Shown: positions 1 through 8,779, counted from the first letter of the stretch. The stretch is DNA of 64,000 nt from Cyanobacteria bacterium SZAS-4 (GCA_018266255.1 JAFEAT010000010.1:317118-381117), one strand, 5' to 3'. Made by a program: numbers and translations. Notes: generated from the sequence alone by a model not told the origin.

Positions 1-200
1 CTACCGGACTGCTCCACCCCGCGTAGTTATCCTAACGTAGTTGAGCCGATATTTCTCCTGGCAAATATAAATGCAATGTTTTTTCTGCTTCGGAAAATCT
101 CGGAGTGGTAACATAAAACGCCAGTCAATCCTGCATGACGCCGACGAAGCGCTCGTTCAGGACTAAGTTGTTTAGTTAAGGGAGCGGTTAGTATCTCGTA

Positions 201-686
201 ATGAAAGCGGTGTTACAGCGAGTTAAAGGCGCCTCAGTCACTGTTGACGGCGCTGTTATCGGCAAGGTTGGCATGGGGCCCGGCGATCCTCAGGGAACAG
301 GGCTGGTTGTACTTTTGGGCGTGGAAGAAGGCGACCTGGACAAGGACAGCGTCTATCTTGCCCAGAAGACCGCTGATTTGCGCATATTCGAAGACGCTGA
401 CGGAAAAATGAATTTGTCGATAAAAGACGCCGGCGGCAGCGTTTTGGTCATTTCGCAATTCACCCTGATTGCTGACTGGCGCAAGGGTCGGCGTCCAGGA
501 TTCTCAAGAGCTGCGGCGCCAAAAGAGGGCGAGCGTTTGTACGAGCACTATGTCCAACAATTAAGATCTGCTGGATTGCACGTGGAGACGGGCTCATTTG
601 GGGCAGACATGGCTGTGGCGCTTGTAAATGATGGTCCGGTTACTTTGCTTTTAGAAAGCCGCCTGTCCGTCGAATCGCCAGCCTGA
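201..686 (+). CDS. dtd: D-aminoacyl-tRNA deacylase
   Basis: Cytoplasmic editing enzyme that hydrolyses D-amino acids from mischarged tRNA. The 161-residue protein starts [17 protein letters not shown], typical of Dtd, and carries both family signatures: SQFTL at about residues 86-90 and NDGPVTLLL near residue 144. Length is slightly above the usual 145-150 because of a short insertion (GPGDPQGT) after residue 24 and a small C-terminal tail. A GGGAG-type sequence lies about 16 bases before the ATG, further than usual, so translation signals are weak. It stands alone, followed by a 185-bp gap. Family assignment is secure. Confidence 0.95.
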   Translation: MKAVLQRVKGASVTVDGAVIGKVGMGPGDPQGTGLVVLLGVEEGDLDKDSVYLAQKTADLRIFEDADGKMNLSIKDAGGSVLVISQFTLIADWRKGRRPGFSRAAAPKEGERLYEHYVQQLRSAGLHVETGSFGADMAVALVNDGPVTLLLESRLSVESPA

Positions 687-871
687 GAACGGTGGCACGA
701 TTTTAGCAGGATTGCAATGACACTACCTGCGGTGACCATCCTGGCTCAGTCGACGACTTCAGCCGCCACCTGTCGCGCTTTTAATCATCCGGCGAATAAA
801 TGCCAAGTATTATATAGTTTGCTGATGGCATCTCGTTCACACTATCCAGATCCAGATTGTTAGGTAAAAGC

Positions 872-1651
872 ATGCGTCGTTTCGTATTGGTATCCCTCCT
901 GGCGGCTACGGCTCTTCAGCAGCCTGCTTTGAGTAAAGACGAATTTGGCGAAAAGCATGCTCGCGGCGAAGAGAGCTTTCCGCAGGCTTTCGAATCGCTC
1001 AGAAAAACCTCAGAGCCTCAAAAAGCCTCGGTGAAAACTGAGGATGATCCACCGCTTGATATCCATAAGTCCGATCCGGCAGTGCATGTCGCTTTATCGA
1101 AAAAGTACACCAAGGAAAAACGGTACAAAGAAGCGTTGATTGAAGTTAATCGCGCTTTGTTGTGCAACAAGAATGATTGGGATGCTCACTTCCAGGGTGC
1201 TTTGATCTTGCAACTAGAAGGACGCACTAAGGAAGCTATCGACCGCTACAGACGTTATCTCGTCGTCAAGCCAGAGAATCTACAGGCGCATATCAATCTT
1301 GGCGTTCTGTTGCGCAAGGAAGGCGAGATGGTCGAGGCGGAAGATGAATACAAGAAGGCAATTGAACTTCATTATTACTCACTTCAACCGCACTACAATC
1401 TCGCGAATCTCTACATCGAAACACACAAGTTCGAAGACGCTTTGAAGGAGCTTCGTGTGTGCGTGAAATTGGCTCCAACTAATGCCTGGGTGCACAACAA
1501 CATGGGCGTAGTGTTTCAGCAGCGCGAATACTACGAAGAAGCTGAAGAAGAATTTTTAAAAGCTTTGAATTTGGAACCTGCAAACAAAACTTTCGAAACG
1601 AACCTTTCAGCGATCCGTCAGTATCTGAAGAAAAAGCCTATCAAAGCTTAG
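872..1651 (+). CDS. Secreted TPR repeat protein
   Basis: Predicted exported scaffold of 259 residues. An N-terminal signal peptide (MRRFVLVSLLAATALQQPALS) is followed by a charged linker and about five tetratricopeptide repeats from residue 75 to the end, with typical A..Y..A/L..P pattern (for example EALIEVNRALLCNKNDWDAH and EEAEEEFLKALNLEPANK). I chose the ATG at 872, which has AGGT 8 bases upstream, over an in-frame TTG at 857 that would put residues before the signal. TPRs bind other proteins; the partner is unknown. The gene ends in short direct repeats described separately. Confidence 0.8.
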   Translation: MRRFVLVSLLAATALQQPALSKDEFGEKHARGEESFPQAFESLRKTSEPQKASVKTEDDPPLDIHKSDPAVHVALSKKYTKEKRYKEALIEVNRALLCNKNDWDAHFQGALILQLEGRTKEAIDRYRRYLVVKPENLQAHINLGVLLRKEGEMVEAEDEYKKAIELHYYSLQPHYNLANLYIETHKFEDALKELRVCVKLAPTNAWVHNNMGVVFQQREYYEEAEEEFLKALNLEPANKTFETNLSAIRQYLKKKPIKA

Positions 1652-1652
1652 T

Positions 1653-1680
1653 CGAGTTCAGACGTTCAGACGAGTTCAGA
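1653..1680. repeat. Direct repeat just after a stop codon
   Basis: CGAGTTCAGA occurs at 1653-1662 and again at 1671-1680, with TTCAGACG shared between them, starting two bases after the stop of the TPR gene. No terminator hairpin is seen here although the next gene converges. It is one of three similar 3'-end duplications in the window. Confidence 0.6.
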
Positions 1681-1733
1681 TGTACCGTCCGCACTCAAAT
1701 CCAGACCGCATCGGATCAAGGCTTAGCAGGTCA

Positions 1734-2549
1734 TCAGTCGACTTGTACGCCCAAATCATTGGTGAGCAAAACTTCGATTTCTTGCCCTGGAGTCAAGGCA
1801 ACGTTGTCTCCTGTTTTGAACAGGGCAATTGCGGAGCCACCAATAACGGTGGCAACTGCAGGGGCTCCTAGCGTCGCTACGTTGGCAGCAATCAAGGCTC
1901 CTTTGGCTGCACCTTTGGATGTTCCGCCAGTTACTGCTTTTACGTTTCCGCCGACTCTGGTTCCGAAGTTTGTGCCAGGATCCAATTGCCCCTTCGCGTT
2001 CGTCTGCCCTTTGTGGAATTCCAAAGCAGCATCAAGTGGAATTACTTCACCGGCAGGCGTATCGATCTGTTCGAGCTTCAGACCAATCTTTGCGGCTCTA
2101 CTAATCCATTTCGGTTTAGTTACTTCGTACACGCGCCCTCTCACTTGGCTGCCCTTCGGCAAGAGTAAGCTGCTGCCGAGGAACAAATCGTCGCGCACAT
2201 GGGCTTCGAATATGTCACCAGGTTGGCTGGTTTTCGCGTCGACAGGACACTCGAGAACAAGTGTCAGCCGGGTTGTTACAGGCAACGTGGTCGATGCTGC
2301 ACCAGCTTTAAGTGCTGTTCCGCTCGAGTCTCCTCCAACTTCCACCTGGGCACCGCTGGAGCCACCAGTCGTCGAGAAGTCTGGCAAATTTTTTGGTTCG
2401 ATCGATCGACCAGAATTTTGGTCGGGTATGTAAGCAGGCGCATAGCGAGGCAATCTTGAATCGATTCGATTAGTTGCCACTGAAGGCAACATCACTGAAA
2501 TGGCCAGCAACGCTGAAAGTGTCGACGCAATTTGTATTTTTGATTTCAT
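1734..2549 (-). CDS. Secreted protein with Gly/Ala-rich C-terminus
   Basis: About 271 residues, function not recognised. The N-terminus MKSKIQIASTLSALLAISVM is a signal peptide or anchor; residues 30-80 are a low-complexity Pro/Ser/Gly linker; residues 85-175 form a beta-rich domain with the phrase PGDIFEAHVRDDLFLGSSLL and a conserved-looking KGSQVRGRVYEV segment; the last 80 residues are Gly/Ala-rich (GGTSKGAAKGALIAANVA) and hydrophobic. The middle domain recalls surface or secretion-channel beta domains, but this is only an impression. The ATG at 2549 was preferred to in-frame ATG 2555 and TTG 2582 because it starts directly at the signal peptide. Confidence 0.6.
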   Translation of the reverse strand: MKSKIQIASTLSALLAISVMLPSVATNRIDSRLPRYAPAYIPDQNSGRSIEPKNLPDFSTTGGSSGAQVEVGGDSSGTALKAGAASTTLPVTTRLTLVLECPVDAKTSQPGDIFEAHVRDDLFLGSSLLLPKGSQVRGRVYEVTKPKWISRAAKIGLKLEQIDTPAGEVIPLDAALEFHKGQTNAKGQLDPGTNFGTRVGGNVKAVTGGTSKGAAKGALIAANVATLGAPAVATVIGGSAIALFKTGDNVALTPGQEIEVLLTNDLGVQVD

Positions 2550-2643
2550 ACTCATCTCGATGAACCGCGGCAACTCTTTCAAAGATGTGCGCGAGCATCC
2601 TGCCCGCCTCTAAAAGCCAATTGCCAACAATTCAAATTGTATG

Positions 2644-3408
2644 TCATATGCTCAAAAGTTTCAGGGCAGATTCAATTTTTTCAACGTCTTCGGGCACATC
2701 CACCGCCAATGCTTGTGTCTTGAACTGCACGACACTGATCTTGATTCCATTCTCCAAAGCCCGCAGCTGCTCTAAACATTCAGCCTTTTCGAGGGGCGTC
2801 GGAGCAAGCTTGGAGATCTTCAATAAGCACTCGCGAGTGTAAACATAAAGTCCGATATGTCCAAAGTGAACCTGGTCTGAAATATCAGTCGCATCCCTGT
2901 AAAACGGCAGTGGGAAGCGGGAAAAGTAGAGCGCGTTTTTGTCTTGACCGACAACCACTTTGACAACTTGAGGGCTTTCTATTTCCGCCGGATTAGTCAG
3001 CAACCGTGATGCCGTCGCCATTTCAACCGATGACTCTAAAAGTGGTGTCACGACAGAATCCACTGAATCAGGATCTATAAGTGGTTCGTCACCCTGAATA
3101 TTGACAATGATGTCGATGTCAGTTAGTCGCTGAGCCACTTCAGCCAATCTGTCTGTGCCGGTGGCATGGTCGTCTCGCGTCATCGCGACTTCGCCGCCGA
3201 AGCCTCGCACAACCTCGGCAATGCGGTCGTCATCCGTTGCTACGATGACTCTAGTGACGAGTTTGCATTTTTTAGCCTGTCTGTACACTCGCTCGATCAT
3301 TGTCACACCGGCGATTTTGACGAGCGGCTTTCCCGGAAACCGTGTCGAGGCATAGCGGGCGGGTATTATCGCCGCGATCACAGGCGCTTTGGACGATTTA
3401 ACAGTCAC
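2644..3408 (-). CDS. kdsB: 3-deoxy-manno-octulosonate cytidylyltransferase
   Basis: Activates KDO to CMP-KDO, the cytoplasmic step that commits KDO to lipid A, so the cell should make LPS. The 254-residue protein shows the nucleotidyltransferase signature IPARYASTRFPGKPL at about residues 16-30, then VATDDDRI, GTDRLAEVA and NIQGDEPLI, all diagnostic of KdsB. The GTG start at 3408 overlaps the stop of an upstream 73-codon frame by GTGA, with GGGAG about 10 bases upstream, suggesting translational coupling. No other KDO gene is adjacent. Confidence 0.96.
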   Translation of the reverse strand: MTVKSSKAPVIAAIIPARYASTRFPGKPLVKIAGVTMIERVYRQAKKCKLVTRVIVATDDDRIAEVVRGFGGEVAMTRDDHATGTDRLAEVAQRLTDIDIIVNIQGDEPLIDPDSVDSVVTPLLESSVEMATASRLLTNPAEIESPQVVKVVVGQDKNALYFSRFPLPFYRDATDISDQVHFGHIGLYVYTRECLLKISKLAPTPLEKAECLEQLRALENGIKISVVQFKTQALAVDVPEDVEKIESALKLLSI

Positions 3409-3626
3409 GATATATCACTCCCATGTCTGCTAAGAGTCTGCCTGACCAGTTCTTCAGCGGCATGACCGCGATTTAATATAAAACCGTGATCGCCACCGTT
3501 ACTGGCGAACGAGACCCTCGAGATGCCGTCAGGGCTCTCCAGTGCCGCGCTCTTGTCAGATCTTAAGTTTTGGGTAATATTCTTATAAGTGGGACCCCTA
3601 AAATGTTTTCTTCCGTCAGTGAGCAT
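3405..3626 (-). pseudogene. Possible 3' fragment of an upstream gene
   Basis: A 73-codon frame whose TGA overlaps the kdsB GTG by four bases. The second half reads like real protein (SRVSFASNGGDHGF followed by HAAEELVRQTL), which resembles the C-terminal part of an alpha/beta hydrolase carrying its catalytic histidine (GGDHGF). The first 25 residues look random, and the frame ends near the promoter of the divergent gene, so it may be the surviving 3' end of a deleted gene, or chance. The four-base overlap is the main argument for it having been translated. Confidence 0.35.
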
Positions 3627-3670
3627 TTAGGACGCCCGACGAATTTACTAATGACGACGAGGTGTTCCAA

Positions 3671-4201
3671 GTGAGCTGTGGCTGTTGCGGAAAGGACCAT
3701 AACGGGCAATTTATGCAGAAACTGAAAACCGTCGAAACTGAATTGGTCGATGTGGCCAAACGATTTTTGAAGAGTGCGAGCGACCCATTCTCTGGCGTCA
3801 TCTCCTTCTTGCACGAACGCCCCGAGAACACTTCGATGCCGGGGTATTTGATCAACAGTATTTTGATTGACTCGTTTGGTTCGACAGAAGATATCCCGGG
3901 GCTGATTCGCATTCTTTCGGGACACGTTAGAGAAATTTGCCGTCATGCAAATGTAATCGACATTATCAACGAACATCCGAGTGCCGAGAAATGGGGCAAC
4001 TTCGTCATTAAACAGAAAGAGCGCATCAAATTCGAAGTAGGACGTGAACGCGGTTTGATGGTGCTCAAGAACATTCAAGGTCTTGTTGGTGTTGAGCACG
4101 GAATCGAGTTACCGCTTGAAAAAATTCTGGTTGAACCGCCAAAACTGATCGTGACGGTCAGAATGGGATTGCTTCACCCACAGAAAGTTGTCGACATCTA
4201 A
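3671..4201 (+). CDS. Conserved hypothetical protein
   Basis: A 176-residue soluble protein of unknown function. The N-terminus has a cysteine cluster (CGCCGKDH) within the first ten residues, which might bind metal. The rest looks alpha-helical and contains no motif I recognise. The GTG at 3671 is chosen because GAGGT lies 8-9 bases upstream; the next in-frame GTG (3662) would swallow that site. The stop codon abuts the ATG of the glycerophosphodiesterase gene with no gap, so the two are very probably co-transcribed and translationally coupled. Confidence 0.65.
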   Translation: MSCGCCGKDHNGQFMQKLKTVETELVDVAKRFLKSASDPFSGVISFLHERPENTSMPGYLINSILIDSFGSTEDIPGLIRILSGHVREICRHANVIDIINEHPSAEKWGNFVIKQKERIKFEVGRERGLMVLKNIQGLVGVEHGIELPLEKILVEPPKLIVTVRMGLLHPQKVVDI

Positions 4202-4954
4202 ATGAAGTGGCCAAAGGTATTTGCGCATCGAGGGGGCCGCAGGTGGGCACCTGAAAACACGCTGATTGCCTTTCAGAAATCACTCGAATTAGGCTGCGAT
4301 GGAATCGAATTGGATGTGCAGCGCTGTGCATCTGGTGAACTCGTAGTCATTCACGATGACGATTTGAGTCGCACCACCAATGGTATTGGTCTGATCAAAG
4401 ATGCGACCCTGCCTGAGCTGAAGAGACTCAGCGCTGGAGCCTGGTATGACAAGGAATTTTCCACCGAGCGAATACCGACCCTCGAAGAAGTTCTGACACT
4501 TGTTTCTGGCAAGCTTGTAATCAATATCGAGATCAAAAATGCGCCAGTTTCGTATGACGGAATCGAGCATGATCTGCTGTCAGTCCTGGAAGACTATGAA
4601 TTCAAAGACCGGCTAATTATCAGCTCCTTCGACCATCAGTTTATGCTGCGATTGCACAAAATGCAGACCGGGCTCAAGCTCGCTGTTTTAGCTGATGCTA
4701 TTTTGGTTGAACTAAAAGAATATGCGCACAAATTGGGTGCAACGTGTTGGCATCCCTGCTGGGGATCGCTAACTGAAGCTGCAATCGAAGAGGCTCACGG
4801 CGCCGGTTTAGAAGTCAACGCCTGGACTATCAACGAGCAACGGGATTGGATGAACGCCGCCAAATTCAACCTGGATTCAATCATTACCGATGATCCAGCA
4901 GGTTTAAAAACGTTGATTGACAGAGCAATGCAAGTCGACGTAATCAAGTTTTGA
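4202..4954 (+). CDS. Glycerophosphodiester phosphodiesterase
   Basis: Hydrolyses glycerophosphodiesters to glycerol-3-phosphate and an alcohol. The 250-residue protein has the GDPD TIM-barrel signature: AHRGGRRWAPENT at residues 8-20 with the first catalytic His, then GIELDVQRCASGELVVIHDD (metal-binding E and D, second catalytic His), NIEIK, and WTINE near the end. No signal peptide, so it should be cytoplasmic (UgpQ-like rather than periplasmic GlpQ). It starts immediately after the preceding gene's stop. Family is certain; the exact substrate is not. Confidence 0.93.
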   Translation: MKWPKVFAHRGGRRWAPENTLIAFQKSLELGCDGIELDVQRCASGELVVIHDDDLSRTTNGIGLIKDATLPELKRLSAGAWYDKEFSTERIPTLEEVLTLVSGKLVINIEIKNAPVSYDGIEHDLLSVLEDYEFKDRLIISSFDHQFMLRLHKMQTGLKLAVLADAILVELKEYAHKLGATCWHPCWGSLTEAAIEEAHGAGLEVNAWTINEQRDWMNAAKFNLDSIITDDPAGLKTLIDRAMQVDVIKF

Positions 4955-5000
4955 TATAGTGCGCGCCATTTCGCAGTGCTCTTCTGACAGGCGTTTTTCT

Positions 5001-5028
5001 TAGCGCGCCAATAGCCTAGCGCGCCAAT
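5001..5028. repeat. 12-bp direct repeat spanning a stop codon
   Basis: TAGCGCGCCAAT occurs at 5001-5012 and again at 5017-5028. Read on the minus strand the second copy encodes the last residues LAR and the stop of the TPR gene that ends at 5016, and the first copy repeats the same stop context downstream. Confidence 0.7.
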
Positions 5029-5729
5029 TTAACAAGTCCGGCCCTGGCTTTCCGAGATAGCGTGGGCGACGGATCGTTCTTTAAAACAAGGTGATATTCC
5101 GTTGCTGCAGCTTCGTATTTTCGTGTCAGGACGTAAATCACTGCTTTCAAATAATGTGCTTCTGCACTCTTTGGAGTCGTCGCAATAATCTCATTCAACT
5201 GCGACAAGCTCTGGTCGTAGTTGCGCAACTGCATCTCTAGCATCGCCTTCTTTAGCGGCGTGTCGGCTGCAAGCGTGGAGGATGAGGATTTAGAGCCATT
5301 CTCTTTTTCGCGCTCTTTCTCCTCAGCTTTTTTCTGCGCTTCTAACTCTCTTTCCTTTTCCTCTTTCTCTCGTTGCAGTTCGATTGGATCTGTCGTCGGC
5401 GCTGGAGGAAGATCGGGCGGCACATTCGGATTCACCGAGCCAGCTGGAGGATTTGACGCTCCTGCTGGGTCTGCTTCGAACTGCGAACGGCGTGAAGGCG
5501 CAGATTCGTCAGAACGCCCCAACCCCTGAAACGGGTTGCCACCGCCGATGGCATCTGGGGCGGGCGGAATTATCTTCGCATCATCTGGGTTTGTGTTGGC
5601 GCCTAGATAAGAAGACTGCGCACTGACCGATGTTTCGGTCACTAAGACGGCAATCAAGCTGACAACGGCAACCAAGCTGACAACGAGGACAGCGTGGCTT
5701 TTCGTGACTGCCCTTTCTTGAAGGTCCAT
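5016..5729 (-). CDS. Membrane-anchored coiled-coil TPR protein
   Basis: A 237-residue protein: short N-terminus, one hydrophobic segment (VLVVSLVAVVSLIAVLV, about residues 14-30) acting as anchor or signal, a Pro/Asp/Ser linker, a highly charged Lys/Glu coiled coil at about residues 118-145, then about two TPR-like repeats (SLSQLNEIIATTPKSAEAHY and a following helix pair). Probably periplasm-facing. It begins 4 bases after the stop of the upstream membrane-protein gene, so they form an operon. Function is unknown; TPR plus coiled coil suggests a structural or assembly role. Confidence 0.7.
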   Translation of the reverse strand: MDLQERAVTKSHAVLVVSLVAVVSLIAVLVTETSVSAQSSYLGANTNPDDAKIIPPAPDAIGGGNPFQGLGRSDESAPSRRSQFEADPAGASNPPAGSVNPNVPPDLPPAPTTDPIELQREKEEKERELEAQKKAEEKEREKENGSKSSSSTLAADTPLKKAMLEMQLRNYDQSLSQLNEIIATTPKSAEAHYLKAVIYVLTRKYEAAATEYHLVLKNDPSPTLSRKARAGLVKLAR

Positions 5730-5733
5730 GTCT

Positions 5734-6135
5734 TTACCGCATGTTCTGCCTGACGAGCGGCGAAATCACGGGTATTTCGGCGTATTTGCCAAGAAACGCC
5801 ATGACCATTCCGTAGAGCATCAGCAGGAGCCCGCCGTTCATGATTAACTGAATTCCCATACCGATGTAGCCCATGACGACGCCGGGGTTGCCCAGGTTCA
5901 TTAAACCGAGCATTCCGCCCAGAATGTTTTCAGTAATCTGACTTGTCAAACTAAGAAGGATTCCAAGGGCAACCAGGATCATCGATTGCAGAAAATGAAA
6001 GCGAAAGAACATCGATTGCGAGTGGCTGCGCGAAATGATGATGTAGAGAAGTCCGATTAGCCCACCGCTGACGTAGCAAAGACCGGCGATGGTTCGCTCG
6101 ACCGCTAGCGGATTTTTGGGATTAAATACTGGCAT
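5734..6135 (-). CDS. Tic20/DUF4870-like membrane protein
   Basis: About 133 residues with four hydrophobic segments. After a cytoplasmic start (MPVFNPKNPLAVERT) come GLCYVSGGLIGLLYIIIS, then FFRFHFLQSMILVALGILL, and two C-terminal segments. The FRFHFLQS phrase is characteristic of the Tic20-like/DUF4870 group of small membrane proteins found in cyanobacteria and many other bacteria. I moved the start to the ATG at 6135 because AAGG lies 7 bases upstream; an in-frame start at 6162 has no such site. Precise role is unknown; homologues are proposed channel or assembly factors. Confidence 0.7.
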   Translation of the reverse strand: MPVFNPKNPLAVERTIAGLCYVSGGLIGLLYIIISRSHSQSMFFRFHFLQSMILVALGILLSLTSQITENILGGMLGLMNLGNPGVVMGYIGMGIQLIMNGGLLLMLYGMVMAFLGKYAEIPVISPLVRQNMR

Positions 6136-6272
6136 TTGGCACCCTTTGGGCTTGTCCGGCAATTAGTCTAGTAAAGCGTTCAGAAATCCATTTTAACTGG
6201 TAGAGTGAATTTCGGCTGAGAAAAGCCATTATTGATTGGCGAATACCACGGCGTGGCACATTATTAGCTGAT

Positions 6273-8009
6273 ATGCAATCCGCTTTGGACATCTCTACTC
6301 GCAAAATACGCCTCTTATCCTCACTAGAGCTTGAAGAGGTGCAGACTGTCGTCTGCGAAATTATCAACGACATTTGCTCTCCCAAAGCCATAGCAGTGCT
6401 CATGTGGGACGAAGATCTCGAGCATTTTGATAACAAATTCTTCTTTGGACCGCAAAAGTCTGACATCACGAAGTTAGCAGACGTTTTTGCTGAAGACGAG
6501 CCATCTGGCCTGGATCGAAAGATATTCGAGGTCGACACCGATGATCTTGGAGTCACTCTTGCGAACGGGCTTGAACCCGTTTTTTGCTATCAGGTCGTGA
6601 AAGATGGTCGACTGAGCGCGTGCATTATCATCGCTGGCTCCGATGGAGAGTCACCAGAATCGATTTTGGCTGACCTCGAACAGTATCCGTTCGGTACGGC
6701 GCTCTATCACTCATGGGAGTTCAAAGAGCTTCAGCTGGAGAATGAGCGGCTGCGCAGTCAATACGAAGACATGGAGCATCAGACTCGGTCGCGTGTTGAG
6801 CAGATGGAAGATCAGACCAGAAACTTGATTCGTGACCTGACATCCCGCGACCATCTGCGCACCAGGCAAGTGGACCGCGAAAGACTGGTTTACTGGATCA
6901 GTAACGCTGTTCGAAGCTCCGTGCACATTCAAGAAGTATTGGATATGACGGTGGAAAAAATCGGCACCACCATTGGTGTCAGTCGTTGCTTGCTGCTTCG
7001 TGCTGTTGACAGTTCGGATCGTTTGGTTGTTTTTGAATGGCACCAACAAAACACTGAGTCAGTCAAGCATCTCTTCCATTCAGACGAAGGTTTCGAGTTC
7101 ACCAAGGCTGCGCTCAGCACTCCAAGTCCGCAAGATTTGGTTGAGCCTGAGTTGGACAATCAGGGCAAATACAGCAAGGAATTTTTGGCGAAATTTGGTA
7201 TTCGTTCCGGTTTGATCGTGCCGCTTGTGTTGCGCGATAAAGTGCTTGGAGTCATGTTTTTGCAAGACTGCGTGCAACCGCGAGACTGGACTATCGACGA
7301 CGTTTCCATGATCGGTTCTCTGGCTGACAATTTATCGGTGGCTATTGAAAATGCCGATTTGCACCAGGAGCGTGAGCGTCAAGCTGTCACCGACGGCTTA
7401 ACAGGAGTCGCTAATCGACGTAGTTTCAACGAAACGTTCACCAGGGAATTCGAGCGTGCGCGCCGCTATGGCGAAACACTTTCGCTTGTGTTGATTGACC
7501 TCGATTTCTTGAAAAAGATCAACGATACTTATGGACATCAAGCCGGTGACGAAGCGATAAAGACAATTGGAAGACTGCTCAGGGAGTCATCACGATCGAT
7601 TGATTCTGCAGCAAGATATGGTGGTGAGGAATTCTGTCTTTTGTTGCCTAACACTGAAATCGACATGGCTGAACAATTAGCCGATCGGTTGAGGCGTTTG
7701 ATCAACGAAGAGCCGATAGAAGGTCCTGGAAGAATTTCAGCCAGTTTGGGAGTTGCCTGCTATCCGATGCATGCCGACAACGAAGAGACTCTCTTCCAGC
7801 GAGCCGACGAAGCGCTGTATGCCGCTAAACAGGCGGGAAGAAACCAGGTGAAGATCTCGTCGCCAGCACCTGATGGATTCGATTTGAAGCACGGAGCTGA
7901 TGCCGCGAAGGAAACCAAAGCATTAGAAACCAATGGCGAAAATCAAAAGTCTAATGGTGAGAATCCACAGAACCCGAGCAAAGAATCCACAATGCTCGAC
8001 GTCAAATAA
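6273..8009 (+). CDS. GAF-GGDEF diguanylate cyclase
   Basis: Cytoplasmic c-di-GMP synthase of 578 residues. Residues 10-160 form a degenerate GAF-like sensor; 160-195 are a coiled coil; about 215-365 are a clear GAF domain; about 375-535 are the GGDEF domain. The active site is intact (RYGGEEF at 448-454), and the product-inhibition I-site RSID sits at 441-444, exactly five residues upstream as the family requires. The last 40 residues are a disordered Asn/Lys/Glu tail. It is the only one of the three GGDEF proteins in this window with a canonical active site. It starts at an ATG without a strong ribosome-binding site. Confidence 0.92.
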   Translation: MQSALDISTRKIRLLSSLELEEVQTVVCEIINDICSPKAIAVLMWDEDLEHFDNKFFFGPQKSDITKLADVFAEDEPSGLDRKIFEVDTDDLGVTLANGLEPVFCYQVVKDGRLSACIIIAGSDGESPESILADLEQYPFGTALYHSWEFKELQLENERLRSQYEDMEHQTRSRVEQMEDQTRNLIRDLTSRDHLRTRQVDRERLVYWISNAVRSSVHIQEVLDMTVEKIGTTIGVSRCLLLRAVDSSDRLVVFEWHQQNTESVKHLFHSDEGFEFTKAALSTPSPQDLVEPELDNQGKYSKEFLAKFGIRSGLIVPLVLRDKVLGVMFLQDCVQPRDWTIDDVSMIGSLADNLSVAIENADLHQERERQAVTDGLTGVANRRSFNETFTREFERARRYGETLSLVLIDLDFLKKINDTYGHQAGDEAIKTIGRLLRESSRSIDSAARYGGEEFCLLLPNTEIDMAEQLADRLRRLINEEPIEGPGRISASLGVACYPMHADNEETLFQRADEALYAAKQAGRNQVKISSPAPDGFDLKHGADAAKETKALETNGENQKSNGENPQNPSKESTMLDVK

Positions 8010-8057
8010 CTCTGCATTTGAGCGGTGCTCGGAATATTAACCGCGAGACGAATATAG

Positions 8058-8082
8058 TGTTAATACTGGAGCGTTATTAACA
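8058..8082. promoter_or_regulatory. Inverted repeat upstream of the zinc-ribbon gene
   Basis: TGTTAATA (8058-8065) and TATTAACA (8075-8082) are perfect reverse complements separated by 9 bases, 42 bp before the next start codon. A TATAGT hexamer just left of it could be a -10 box. The dyad has the size of a repressor site; which protein binds is unknown. Confidence 0.4.
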
Positions 8083-8123
8083 TCCAAAAGGTATAAAGAA
8101 GAAAGAGCCGCAGGAGATGCAAA

Positions 8124-8603
8124 ATGACGATATTCGATGACTTAGTGCAAGGTATCACGAAAGAAGTTTCGAAGGTACAGACTCGTTCGCAAGAGATGTT
8201 GCAATCGTACAATTTGGTCAATCAAGTTAAAGATCTGGAACGGAAGCGCACAGCGAAACTGCTCGAAATCGGACGTTTGGTCTGCGACAAATATCAACGT
8301 ACTGCTGACGTGCCCGATGATCTTTTGAAAGACAAGACAAATGAAATCGCTGGCTATGAGCACGAGATTGGTTTGTTGCAAGCTGAGATCGATAGCTTGA
8401 AAGCCACGGCGGCCGACCCGAATGCACCAAGTTCAGCAAGAACAGAATCGAAAGCTGGCTACACGCCAACGCCAGGATTCGAATGCCCAAGATGCTCAGC
8501 CCCAGCCAATCGTGAGAAGACATTCTGCGCAGTCTGCGGAGAGCCACTGAAACGAGGCGGCGATGATGTTGTTGATGTTGAGCCTAACATCGAGAACAAC
8601 TAA
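8124..8603 (+). CDS. Coiled-coil zinc-ribbon protein
   Basis: A 159-residue protein with a long N-terminal helix/coiled coil (about residues 5-95, repeatedly KxxELxRKRTAKL-like) followed by a flexible linker and a C-terminal zinc ribbon with four cysteines (CPRCSAP and CAVCGEP, near residues 120 and 137). The arrangement resembles small bacterial zinc-ribbon adaptor proteins of unknown function. GGAG lies 7 bases before the ATG. A strong terminator follows, so it is monocistronic. No enzymatic motif is seen. Confidence 0.75.
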   Translation: MTIFDDLVQGITKEVSKVQTRSQEMLQSYNLVNQVKDLERKRTAKLLEIGRLVCDKYQRTADVPDDLLKDKTNEIAGYEHEIGLLQAEIDSLKATAADPNAPSSARTESKAGYTPTPGFECPRCSAPANREKTFCAVCGEPLKRGGDDVVDVEPNIENN

Positions 8604-8637
8604 CGCTAGAATCAGCGAGCAATCGGACTAAAACTTG

Positions 8638-8672
8638 GCACCACCTTCGTACGAGGGTGGTGCTTTTTCTTT
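8638..8672 (+). terminator. Rho-independent terminator
   Basis: GCACCACC (8638-8645) pairs perfectly with GGTGGTGC (8656-8663); a TCG/CGA pair inside can lengthen the stem. A run of Ts (TTTTTCTTTT) follows directly. It lies 35 bp after the zinc-ribbon gene's stop. Confidence 0.9.
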
Positions 8673-8774
8673 TGAGCCCCAAGTTTGAGCGCCTAGTTTG
8701 AGCGCCTAGTTTGAGCTCTTAGTTTGAGCGCCTAGTTTGAGCGCCTAGTTTGAGCTCTTAGTTTGAGCGCTTAC
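8671..8774. repeat. 13-bp tandem repeat array, eight units
   Basis: Eight head-to-tail 13-mers fill 8671-8774 without gaps. The consensus is TTTGAGCGCCTAG. Units 2-7 follow an A-A-B-A-A-B order, where B is TTTGAGCTCTTAG, so there is also a 39-bp higher-order period duplicated once; units 1 and 8 are diverged. It begins within the T-run of the preceding terminator. There are no spacers, so it is not CRISPR, and 13 bp is not a codon multiple. Confidence 0.95.
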
Positions 8775-8779
8775 ATTTT

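Noticed and set aside
1759..2433. A 224-codon plus-strand frame
   Set aside because: Lies fully inside the minus-strand exported-protein gene, has no recognisable protein pattern, and the minus strand has a signal peptide and domain structure.
8671..8774. CRISPR array
   Set aside because: Units are 13 bp and contiguous, with no spacers and no cas gene nearby.
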